This document shows, piece by piece, positions 7,559 through 13,813 of a DNA stretch of 13,813 nucleotides; the first letter of the stretch is position 1, and each line of letters opens with the position of its first letter. The notes beneath the pieces were generated by a model that searched no databases, was not told the DNA's origin, and was given only the letters and a program-made list of their open reading frames with translations. The DNA comes from Bacillota bacterium (GTDB lineage: Bacteria > Bacillota > Clostridia > Oscillospirales > Ruminococcaceae): contig JAEWXO010000062.1 of the NCBI GenBank assembly GCA_023458875.1, forward strand, positions 1 through 13,813. Reading direction: 5' to 3'. A program made the translations under genes and the position numbers.

Positions 7559-8071
7559 ATGGTTATTCAGACATTACAATTAGAAGATGATATTAATCAG
7601 GTCATCGAAAAGTACTCTGATATGATATATCGTCTGGCAGTGTCCAATGTAAAAACCAGGTGTAATGCTGATGATATATACCAGGACGTCTTTCTAAGAT
7701 ACATAAAATACATAAAAAAAGGCTCGGTATTCGACAGTGAAGAACACAGAAAAGCATGGTTCATAAGGGTTACTCTTAATTGCTGCAAAAGCTTTAACAC
7801 ATCTTCATGGTTAAAGAAAACAGTTCCTATTGATGAAAACTTTAATGAAAGCTATCAGAATGATAATGATTTAAAAATTGATTTTCATAATGCACTGATG
7901 AAAATACCACAAAAATACAGAGCCGTTATACATTTGTTTTATTTTGAACAGATGTCAGTAGAACAGATAAGCAATATACTTGATACTAAAAGTTCAACTG
8001 TAAGAACGCAGCTGACCAGAGCAAGAGTTATGCTTAAAGAAATTTTAAAAGGAGAATACTTTGATGAGTGA
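7559..8071 (+). CDS. ECF-type RNA polymerase sigma factor (sigma-70 family)
   Basis: This is a 170-residue alternative sigma factor. It has only region 2 (about 16-78; core-binding NADDIYQDVFLRYIKY and the -10-recognising HRKAWFIRVTLNCCKS) and region 4 (about 105-162; IPQKYRAVIHLFYFEQMS, then the helix-turn-helix EQISNILDTKSSTVRTQLTRAR). A short linker joins them, as in ECF factors. It would direct core RNA polymerase to its own regulon. Start: the frame opens at GTG 7544, but GAGAGGG (7546-7552) is 6 bases from ATG 7559, so the ATG is preferred. The next gene overlaps its stop by 8 bases and encodes the likely membrane anti-sigma factor, so the two are translationally coupled. The signal sensed and the target promoters are unknown. 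Confidence 0.93.
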   Translation: MVIQTLQLEDDINQVIEKYSDMIYRLAVSNVKTRCNADDIYQDVFLRYIKYIKKGSVFDSEEHRKAWFIRVTLNCCKSFNTSSWLKKTVPIDENFNESYQNDNDLKIDFHNALMKIPQKYRAVIHLFYFEQMSVEQISNILDTKSSTVRTQLTRARVMLKEILKGEYFDE

Positions 8072-9230
8072 TAATAAATATAGAAAATATTATAGTAAAG
8101 TATTGCCTGATCAGAAATTAGTTGAAGACACAAGAAAAAAAATGATTGAAGAGATAACGAGGGAGTATATTCCGAAAAAGCCTTCAATATTTGTTTTAAA
8201 CAAATATACGGCCATTGCTGCATGTCTGGTGCTGACATTCGCAGCAGTGTTCCTTGTCCCTGATCTTCAGAATAAAGTTCCTGTAACAGAAAACAAGATG
8301 CATCAGACTCAGACAGATTCACAAAGCCTCTATAATTCTCAGGACGATAAAACACAAGCTGACATTGCTGCTACAGATACAAAAGAATCAACATCACATT
8401 ATAATACAGATCAGGCAAACAAAAAATATTCAGAATCAGTTGTTACCACAGCACCATCCAATCAGAAGTCATCAATCGGTGTTACTTCTGAAAATAATAA
8501 AGCAAATCAGATAGACAGACATACGGAAGCATATATTCCGGAGGTTATTCCTGCAACAAAAGAAAAATCAGATAAATCAGATCAGGCACAAACAGAGAAG
8601 TTAAGCGAAAAACAGATTACAGCACCATCAGCCCAGGTAACAGAGGTTGTTACAACAGAAATTAATCTGAAACCTGGGGTAACTGCTAATCCTGAGATTG
8701 AATCCTCTCAGACAAAATCCGTTAGTGACTATGTTAAACCACAGTATTCTGTAATCACAGTAGGAGAGAATACCATAAACTTAAATAACTCTTACGTTTA
8801 TGACAATAAAATTCCAGCGGAACGTAAGGAAGTACGTATAAGCGAAGCAGATGAGTACTTTGGGACAGAAGTTATTCCTGAACCTTTAATTGAAAAATAT
8901 CCTGATACTGTTGGTTGGGCAGATAAATATGATCCTGAATATAATTCCGGAATAGGATTTATACTTGGAACAGAATCGCCTTTTTATAAAAGCAATACAT
9001 CATTTATCGCAATTAATGTTTCAAAAACCGATCCGGTTTACGGATATAAATTCAAATGTGAAAATCCGGTTTATACTGAAATCAACGGATGCAGTTATAA
9101 TATAGGCAGACTTTCAGATTCATCAAGCGAGGTATATTATTGCACATTCAGTAAAAACGGTATCTGCTACAGTCTTTGCTTCAAGGGCTACAGTATTGAA
9201 AATGCCATGCAGACAGTTCTTTTATTTTAA
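8064..9230 (+). CDS. Probable membrane-anchored anti-sigma factor
   Basis: The 388-residue product has a charged cytoplasmic head (1-42), one transmembrane helix (about 47-65) and a long Ser/Thr/Gln/Lys-rich linker (about 75-220). A C-terminal extracytoplasmic domain (about 225-388) follows. Operon position, the 8-base overlap with the ECF sigma gene and this topology indicate an anti-sigma factor that holds the sigma factor at the membrane. The head has no H-x3-C-x2-C zinc motif, so it is not a classical ZAS protein. The outer domain has five cysteines (332, 343, 360, 368, 372) and a late stretch with YCTFSKNGICYSLCF; its family is not recognised, though a DUF4367-like domain is possible. 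The start is ATG 8064, 9 bases after AAAAGGAG; TTG 8061 is an alternative. Cleavage, unfolding or ligand binding outside the cell may release the sigma factor (inference). Confidence 0.72.
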   Translation: MSDNKYRKYYSKVLPDQKLVEDTRKKMIEEITREYIPKKPSIFVLNKYTAIAACLVLTFAAVFLVPDLQNKVPVTENKMHQTQTDSQSLYNSQDDKTQADIAATDTKESTSHYNTDQANKKYSESVVTTAPSNQKSSIGVTSENNKANQIDRHTEAYIPEVIPATKEKSDKSDQAQTEKLSEKQITAPSAQVTEVVTTEINLKPGVTANPEIESSQTKSVSDYVKPQYSVITVGENTINLNNSYVYDNKIPAERKEVRISEADEYFGTEVIPEPLIEKYPDTVGWADKYDPEYNSGIGFILGTESPFYKSNTSFIAINVSKTDPVYGYKFKCENPVYTEINGCSYNIGRLSDSSSEVYYCTFSKNGICYSLCFKGYSIENAMQTVLLF

Positions 9231-9275
9231 TAATTTTTCAGTATTTTATCTGAACATAGAGTATTATACCATAAA

Positions 9276-9390
9276 GTGATGCGGATATATAAGCGAAGTC
9301 CAGGCGACCGCAAAGCCTGGTCGAATCTGCAGAATCGAAATCCCTGCACAATTAATAGCATAACCATTGTGGCTTAATAGTAACGGTTAT
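9276..9390 (+). other. Candidate structured RNA or regulatory element of unknown class
   Basis: Within the 255-base gap 9231-9485, this GC-richer block holds several complementary arms. CCAGGC (9300-9305) pairs with GCCTGG (9315-9320) around the loop GACCGCAAA. TGCAG (9328-9332) pairs with CTGCA (9344-9348). ATAACC (9360-9365) pairs with GGTTAT (9385-9390). GCGG (9281-9284) could pair with CCGC (9308-9311) in the first loop, forming a pseudoknot. A near-palindrome spans 9321-9338. I do not recognise a known riboswitch. It could be a leader element for the downstream ATPase, a small RNA, or the 3' end of the sigma operon. Confidence 0.35.
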
Positions 9391-9412
9391 AATAAAAATA
9401 ATAAAAAAATAA

Positions 9413-9441
9413 TTGTCACACAAAGTCCCCTGATTCATAAA
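9413..9441 (+). promoter_or_regulatory. Weak candidate promoter of the tandem ATPase gene
   Basis: TTGTCA (9413-9418, 5 of 6 to consensus), a 17-base spacer and CATAAA (9436-9441, 4 of 6) lie about 45 bases before the ATPase start. If this promoter is real, the structured block upstream (9276-9390) is outside the main ATPase transcript, which would argue against a leader riboswitch. Confidence 0.3.
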
Positions 9442-9485
9442 ATATAGTATTACACTTAATTTTTATGGATAGGGGGCTTCTCTAT

Positions 9486-10541
9486 ATGAAGCAGAGTTAT
9501 TTTCTAGGATGTGCATCACCGGCAGGGTTTAAATCAGAATTTATCAGCCAGATTCAGAAGCAGGAATACTATACATATATTTTAAAGGGTGGCCCCGGGA
9601 CAGGTAAATCAACGCTTATGAAAAAAATAGCTAATGCGTGTGATGATGATAAATGTGAACTGTATTATTGCTCCTCTGATACAAAATCACTTGATGCTGT
9701 AGTTCTTACTGATAAGAAAATAATTGTTGTTGACGGAACAGCACCACATGTTTATGATCCTTTGCTTCCGGGAGTTTCACAGGAGGTAGTAAATCTGGGT
9801 GCATTCTGGAACCAAAACGATCTTTCTGAGCATAAAGATCTTATCAGATATTATTTTGATGAAAATGCGTCTTATCATACGAGGGCAAAAAGATGCATTC
9901 AGGCAGTTGCTTCTCTTAATGCCAATATTTACAATACGGCAGCAAGTGCAATTATTAAGGATAAACTTGATTCCTTTGTTTCCAGACTTTCCAATAAGCT
10001 TTTTTCCAGGCCATCAACTGTAAAAAAGGCTGCAAAGGAATTTAAACAGATTTCCGCACTTACTTCATACGGATATTTAACACAGGATATTCCGGAATCA
10101 TATACCGTATATACTTTAAAGGATGATTATTTTGCTGGAAGCGATTATTTTCTGAGAGCTCTCGCTGATATTGCAGTTGAACACGGAATAGATGTTATTG
10201 TAAGCAAATGCTACATGCTTAATGAATCAACATATGAACATGTACTGATACCTAAGCTGAATATAGCATTTATTACAAGTAATTTTCTTAATGGCTGTAA
10301 GATAGAAAACCGGGCAATTATTAATTTCAGCAGATTTTATGATAAAAGTATAATTTCCAATAAAAAAGCAAGCATCTCATTTGACAAAAAAGCTGTCAGT
10401 GAAATATTTGACGAAGCTTCGACAGCAGTAGATACAGCTCTTGATATTCATGATGAGATTGAAAAATTCTATATTAATTCATTGAATATCGAACTTCTAA
10501 ACACTTTTTCAAATGATTTTATAAATAAGATTACAGAGTAA
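9486..10541 (+). CDS. P-loop ATPase of the PRK06851 type with a decayed second P-loop
   Basis: This is a 351-residue cytoplasmic protein resembling a conserved Firmicutes ATPase family (PRK06851-like) of unknown function. The first half has a clear Walker A, GGPGTGKST (35-43), a Walker B-like IIVVDGTAPH (79-88) and the family pattern YYCSSDTKSLD. The second half repeats the plan (YTVYTLKDDYFAGSDYFL around 207-223, then HVLIPKLNIAFITS at 252-265), but its P-loop has become KDDYFAGSDY without the GKS/T core. It should bind nucleotide only in the first half. The start is ATG 9486, about 9 bases after AGGGGGC (9471-9476); ATG 9465 lies upstream of that site. The gene is monocistronic, in the same direction as the sigma operon, and ends in a strong terminator. 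Confidence 0.75.
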   Translation: MKQSYFLGCASPAGFKSEFISQIQKQEYYTYILKGGPGTGKSTLMKKIANACDDDKCELYYCSSDTKSLDAVVLTDKKIIVVDGTAPHVYDPLLPGVSQEVVNLGAFWNQNDLSEHKDLIRYYFDENASYHTRAKRCIQAVASLNANIYNTAASAIIKDKLDSFVSRLSNKLFSRPSTVKKAAKEFKQISALTSYGYLTQDIPESYTVYTLKDDYFAGSDYFLRALADIAVEHGIDVIVSKCYMLNESTYEHVLIPKLNIAFITSNFLNGCKIENRAIINFSRFYDKSIISNKKASISFDKKAVSEIFDEASTAVDTALDIHDEIEKFYINSLNIELLNTFSNDFINKITE

Positions 10542-10542
10542 T

Positions 10543-10580
10543 AAATAAGCCGTTTCTGTTTTTTCAGAAACGGCTTATTT
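10543..10580. terminator. Strong hairpin terminator between convergent genes
   Basis: A perfect 16-bp stem (AAATAAGCCGTTTCTG at 10543-10558 and its complement at 10565-10580) has a six-T loop and ends in TTATTTTG. It lies directly behind the ATPase stop codon. The T-rich stem ends on both strands mean it could also stop transcription from the convergent BceB-type gene. Confidence 0.9.
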
Positions 10581-10652
10581 TGAAAATTATATCTTTTAAA
10601 ATTTATTAATTGAAGTAATGTAAGTTAAAACCGGAAACAAATAGAAATTTAT

Positions 10653-12656
10653 TTAACCTACTATTTTATAATATACCCTTGCAGTCAGTGAGTAGACAAT
10701 GCCGTAAATAACAGCAAAGACTGCAACGGTTATTGCTGTACAGAGCATAAACAGGCTTGTATTGGTAAGATTGAAGAGTTCAATAAGTCTTTCTATCATA
10801 GGAAATGCGGCTATGACATGTATTGCAGCTGTAATAAGCGGCAAGAAAAATACTGTGATTACCTGTGACCTTATAGTCAGCTTTACTTCGTCTTTATTCA
10901 TTCCTACCTTCTGCATTACATTATATCGGTCCTTGTCGTCATATCCCTCTGAAATCTGCTTGTAGTAGATGATAAGCACTGTTGCCATTATAAATAATAT
11001 TCCGAGGAAAGCGCCAAGGAAAAGAAGTCCGCCATATAGATTATAAAACTCTTTTCTTACATCTTCCCTTGACGATAAGTTTATGTGTCCATACTTATCA
11101 GAATTTATTGATGATTCAATAATTCTGAAATACTGGAGCTTCTGTTCGCGGCTTCCATCGCAGTTAAACTCGGCATAGTATGTTATGTCACTTGCGTGGT
11201 TTCCATAGGCTTCATACTGTATATTATATATTTGGTTCATTATATTATTGTCTGCAACGACTATATATGTGATACTTGAAAATATTGACAAGGCTTCATC
11301 GTTAATAATCTCATCTGAAAATGTATCCTGTACAATGTATTCATGTCCTGAAAATGAAACAGATTTCTTAAATACTTCTTTATCTGTTTCTATAATTATA
11401 TTGTTGCCGGCAAGTGATACATGTTTTCCTGTAATTCTCTCATAATCGTCTGCTGTAATAACAAAAAATGATTGTAAGTTTTTTGAATCTGATTGCTGGA
11501 ATACGTTGAAATTATCCGGATCCATAATTAATCCACTGTCTGAAAGTATTGCTGTAAATGACAGATATCTATAGTCCTTGAAATCATGGTATTTATTCTT
11601 ACCCAATAAATCAAGATCATTTTTTATGTTCAGTATGATCTGCTCATCATTTTCATTAAATTCGCCTGTATAATATTTTTCTATACTTATGTCAGTTGGA
11701 TATCTTTTTGCAAGTCCGTCATCAACTCCTATATAAAGACATACTGTTGTAGAAATCATAACGAGAACCATCGTTGAAAGTATGCATATATTAGCAAGTC
11801 CGACTGCATTCTGTTTCATTCTGTAGATCATTCCTGAAACTGAAATAAAGTGACTTGTTTTGTAGTAATATTTTTTGTTTTTGCGCATAAGCTTCAGAAC
11901 AGCGATTGATCCTGCAGTAAACAGGCAATATGTTCCGATAATAACAAGAACAACTGCCAGGAAGAATAAAGTGAGTGCCTGGAGAGGGGATTTTGTTACT
12001 ATTGCAATATAATAACCGGTACCAACGCAGACGAAACCAAGTATTGCAAGGATAAGCTTTGTCTTAGGTTCTTTTTCACCCGTATTTCCACCTCTTAGAA
12101 GTTCTATGGGATTTGAAAGATGAACTCTGGCAAGGTTTATAATAAGAGTAAGAAGGAAAATGGCTGAAAAAAGAATTACTGAGATAATCAGACCTTTTGA
12201 TGATATAGAAGAGTTTATGCTGACGTTGAAGCTTAAAAATTTAAACAAAGCCATCATAATAAGCTTGCCGAATAATATTCCGACAGTAATTCCGAGTAAA
12301 ACAGATACAGAGGAAATAATAAGTGTTTCATATGTCATTATTTTTGATATATGACGCTTTTCCATTCCAAGAATATTAAAAAGTCCGAATTCCTTTTTAC
12401 GACGTTTCATCAGAAAACTGTTTGTATACAAAAGAAAAATTACTGAAAATAAACCAACAACTATACATCCGAAGCGAAGTATAACTTGGAGAATATCATT
12501 ATGAGGTATGGATTTTAATCCGTCGTTAAAGGTTATTGAGCACATTATATAAAACATTGCGATTGTTCCAACACATGTAAGCATATACGGAAAATAAAAT
12601 TTACCGTTTTTCTTTATATTTGTAACAGCAAGCCTAGGGTAAAAAATATTACTCAT
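10653..12656 (-). CDS. BceB-type ABC transporter permease (FtsX family)
   Basis: This is the membrane subunit of a peptide-antibiotic detoxification/sensing transporter, 667 residues. Ten hydrophobic segments have the BceB arrangement. Early helices lie near 20-40, 57-78, 108-130 and 153-176. The cytoplasmic FtsX-type motif RRKKEFGLFNILGM is at 85-98. A central helix lies near 287-310, followed by a large extracytoplasmic domain of about 230 residues (311-540). The last three helices are near 543-566, 596-620 and 634-656. In characterised Bce systems this domain contacts the kinase and the peptide/lipid target, and the transporter's flux itself is the signal. A perfect AGGAGGT site precedes the ATG, and the gene overlaps the ATPase gene by 8 bases. 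The substrate (bacitracin, nisin-like lantibiotics or others) cannot be read from the sequence. Confidence 0.9.
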   Translation of the reverse strand: MSNIFYPRLAVTNIKKNGKFYFPYMLTCVGTIAMFYIMCSITFNDGLKSIPHNDILQVILRFGCIVVGLFSVIFLLYTNSFLMKRRKKEFGLFNILGMEKRHISKIMTYETLIISSVSVLLGITVGILFGKLIMMALFKFLSFNVSINSSISSKGLIISVILFSAIFLLTLIINLARVHLSNPIELLRGGNTGEKEPKTKLILAILGFVCVGTGYYIAIVTKSPLQALTLFFLAVVLVIIGTYCLFTAGSIAVLKLMRKNKKYYYKTSHFISVSGMIYRMKQNAVGLANICILSTMVLVMISTTVCLYIGVDDGLAKRYPTDISIEKYYTGEFNENDEQIILNIKNDLDLLGKNKYHDFKDYRYLSFTAILSDSGLIMDPDNFNVFQQSDSKNLQSFFVITADDYERITGKHVSLAGNNIIIETDKEVFKKSVSFSGHEYIVQDTFSDEIINDEALSIFSSITYIVVADNNIMNQIYNIQYEAYGNHASDITYYAEFNCDGSREQKLQYFRIIESSINSDKYGHINLSSREDVRKEFYNLYGGLLFLGAFLGILFIMATVLIIYYKQISEGYDDKDRYNVMQKVGMNKDEVKLTIRSQVITVFFLPLITAAIHVIAAFPMIERLIELFNLTNTSLFMLCTAITVAVFAVIYGIVYSLTARVYYKIVG

Positions 12657-13416
12657 CTGATTTACCTCCTGAGGCTATCAATGTAAGTGTATCAGATATT
12701 TTTGCATACATTTCTTCATTTGTCATGTTTGCTTTGTAAAGCTGATGAAATACCTCACCATCTTTTATAAAAAGGACACGTTTAGCGTGGCTGGCAGCCT
12801 TGATAGAGTGAGTAACCATTAGTATCGTCTGACCATCGTTATTTATCTCTGTGAAAAGATGCAACAGACTGTCAGTAGCCTTTGAATCAAGTGCACCTGT
12901 CGGTTCATCAGCAAGAACTATTTCAGGATTTGTTATAAGTGCACGTGCAACTGCTGCTCTTTGCTTCTGTCCTCCGGAAACCTCATACGGAAATTTTGAA
13001 AGAATTTCTTTTATACCAAGCTTTTGTACAATAGGTGCCAGTCTTTTATTCATTTCATCATATGATTTTCCCGCAAGGACCAGAGGAAGAAAAATATTAT
13101 CCTGAAGTGAAAATGTATCAAGAAGGTTGAAGTCCTGAAACACAAACCCCAGATTATCACGTCTGAATGCTGAAATTTCCTTTTCCTTTATAGATGACAT
13201 TCTTTTCCTGTTCAGAAGAATTTCTCCGCTTGTCGGTTTATCAAGTGCTGCCAGGATATTAAGCAGGGTAGTCTTACCTGATCCGCTCTCGCCCATAATA
13301 GCTACATATTCACCGCTTTCTACTGAAAATGAAACATTAGTAAGAGCCTGAACATGAACACCTCCGAATCTTGTTATATATGTTTTCTGTAGATTAGTTA
13401 CTTCAAGAACAGTCAT
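12649..13416 (-). CDS. BceA-type ABC transporter ATP-binding protein
   Basis: This is the 255-residue cytoplasmic ATPase driving the BceB-type permease encoded by the overlapping downstream gene. All ABC motifs are intact: Walker A GESGSGKTT (42-50), Q-loop Gln94 (FQDF), signature VSGGQ (146-150), Walker B IVLADE (166-171) with DEPTGALD, and H-loop His203 (VTHS). The RFGGVHVQALTNVSF start and DEPTGALDS pattern are those of the MacB/LolD/BceA group. The start ATG follows a GAAGGGAT ribosome site. A kinase gene ends 182 bases upstream on the same strand, completing a kinase-transporter module. Expression is probably induced by the partner response regulator through the inverted repeat at 13514-13533. 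Confidence 0.94.
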   Translation of the reverse strand: MTVLEVTNLQKTYITRFGGVHVQALTNVSFSVESGEYVAIMGESGSGKTTLLNILAALDKPTSGEILLNRKRMSSIKEKEISAFRRDNLGFVFQDFNLLDTFSLQDNIFLPLVLAGKSYDEMNKRLAPIVQKLGIKEILSKFPYEVSGGQKQRAAVARALITNPEIVLADEPTGALDSKATDSLLHLFTEINNDGQTILMVTHSIKAASHAKRVLFIKDGEVFHQLYKANMTNEEMYAKISDTLTLIASGGKSDE

Positions 13417-13456
13417 AAATTTTTTATCCCTTCATTTGAATTTATTTTGTATCTTT

Positions 13457-13485
13457 ATTATAACAAAACGAGGATATGATCTGCC
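13457..13485 (-). promoter_or_regulatory. Extended -10 promoter of the BceAB-type operon
   Basis: On the minus strand a consensus TATAAT (13462-13457) is preceded by TGT, giving an extended -10. The -35 position (GGCAGA, 13485-13480) is poor. A weak -35 fits a promoter that needs an activator, here probably a BceR-like regulator bound upstream. Confidence 0.6.
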
Positions 13486-13513
13486 ATAGTTCAGGCTTAC
13501 ATTTCCTCGTTTA

Positions 13514-13533
13514 AACTTACAGTTCTGTAAGTT
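13514..13533. promoter_or_regulatory. BceR-like operator: perfect 8-4-8 inverted repeat
   Basis: AACTTACA-GTTC-TGTAAGTT is a perfect inverted repeat containing TTACA-N4-TGTAA, which matches the TnACA-N4-TGTnA pattern known for response regulators of Bce-type systems. It is centred about 40 bases upstream of the -35 position of the bceAB-type promoter. A further TTACA half-site at 13497-13501 lies exactly 20 bases from the one at 13517-13521. Confidence 0.7.
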
Positions 13534-13597
13534 ATATTGAAAAATTATTACGTAAAGAATTTAAGAGACTAAAAACACCTGAGTATTTCTGAAAAAA

Positions 13598-13813
13598 TTA
13601 ATCTGTTACTGATTTAGTGCTGCAAAGGTCTATCATTACTTTTGTTCCTGAGTTCACATCAGAGTATATTGAAACTGTATGCCCAAGCTTTTTTAGTATT
13701 TTACTGCAAAGATAAAGTCCTATACCTGTTGATTTTTTATCTGTTCTGCCGTTATATCCTGTAAATCCTTTTTCAAATACACGCGGTAAATCCTCGGCTG
13801 CTATCCCTATGCC
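13598..13813 (-). CDS. BceS-type sensor histidine kinase, C-terminal end (partial)
   Basis: A minus-strand frame enters from the right edge and stops at TAA (13600-13598), giving 71 residues of a histidine-kinase ATPase domain. The G1 remnant GIGIAAEDLPRVFEKGFTG, then the G2 box TGIGLYL, then KILKKLGHTVSIYSDVNSGT are typical. FEKGFTGxNGR is characteristic of the intramembrane-sensing BceS/GraS-type kinases. The frame has a normal end and no damage; its start lies outside the window. In such systems the kinase has no real sensor domain and responds to the transporter encoded next door. The gene for the response regulator is expected further to the right. Confidence 0.88.
   Translation of the reverse strand, partial: GIGIAAEDLPRVFEKGFTGYNGRTDKKSTGIGLYLCSKILKKLGHTVSIYSDVNSGTKVMIDLCSTKSVTD

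Noticed and set aside
9276..9390. c-di-GMP (GEMM) riboswitch, T-box or tRNA in the intergenic block
   Set aside because: GACCGCAAAGCC looks like the GEMM GACGCAAAGCC piece, and GGTCGAATC looks like a tRNA T-arm. The other conserved parts of GEMM, T-box and tRNA are missing.
10581..10652. Separate terminator for the BceB-type gene (GTTAAA/TTTAAC arms)
   Set aside because: The stem is only six AT-rich pairs. The strong 10543-10580 hairpin next to it explains termination better.
1..13813. CRISPR array, insertion sequence, prophage or attachment sites
   Set aside because: No regularly spaced repeats, transposase, integrase or flanking duplications were found. All intergenic gaps are short and explained by promoters, terminators or the elements listed.

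Overview
The window is AT-rich, with tightly packed genes, purine-rich Shine-Dalgarno sites and Firmicutes-type gene modules (a BceAB-like transporter with a linked kinase, an ECF sigma/anti-sigma pair, a LiaF-like protein, a DUF2935 protein). It most likely comes from the chromosome of a low-GC anaerobic member of the Clostridia, probably of the Oscillospiraceae/Ruminococcus or Lachnospiraceae kind. The taxonomic placement is inference. No mobile element, tRNA, rRNA or CRISPR array was seen.

Layout. (1) 1-120 is the tail of a membrane protein, followed by a strong hairpin terminator. (2) 212-1132, minus strand, is a DUF2935 ferritin-like helical-bundle protein. Its GC content is clearly higher than its neighbours', and its upstream region carries two palindromes. 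(3) 1329-7429 reads as one plus-strand operon: consensus promoter, prmA (ribosomal protein L11 methyltransferase), a LiaF-like membrane protein, and both subunits of a type IIA topoisomerase, closed by a perfect 13-bp hairpin. The topoisomerase keeps its core catalytic residues but has changed many otherwise near-invariant motif positions. It looks like a divergent second (ParE/ParC-like) enzyme rather than the housekeeping gyrase. (4) 7453-9230 is a strong promoter, an ECF sigma factor and, overlapping it, a single-pass anti-sigma factor with a long Ser/Thr/Gln-rich linker. (5) 9231-9485 is intergenic and holds a GC-richer block with several complementary arms, possibly a structured RNA or regulatory element. 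(6) 9486-10541 is a P-loop ATPase built as a tandem duplication whose second P-loop has decayed, closed by a 16-bp hairpin. (7) 10653-13813, minus strand, is a BceAB-type antimicrobial-peptide detoxification/sensing ABC transporter and the end of its partner histidine kinase. Between kinase and transporter lies a perfect 8-4-8 inverted repeat that contains the half-sites reported for BceR-type regulators, just upstream of an extended -10 promoter.

How the genes work together. Three modules (LiaF-like protein, ECF sigma/anti-sigma, Bce transporter-kinase) point to sensing at the cell envelope. The topoisomerase and prmA serve DNA topology and ribosome modification. The most unusual items are the divergent topoisomerase pair in an operon with prmA and a LiaF-like gene, the half-decayed tandem ATPase, the unassigned intergenic element before it, and the well-formed BceR-like operator.
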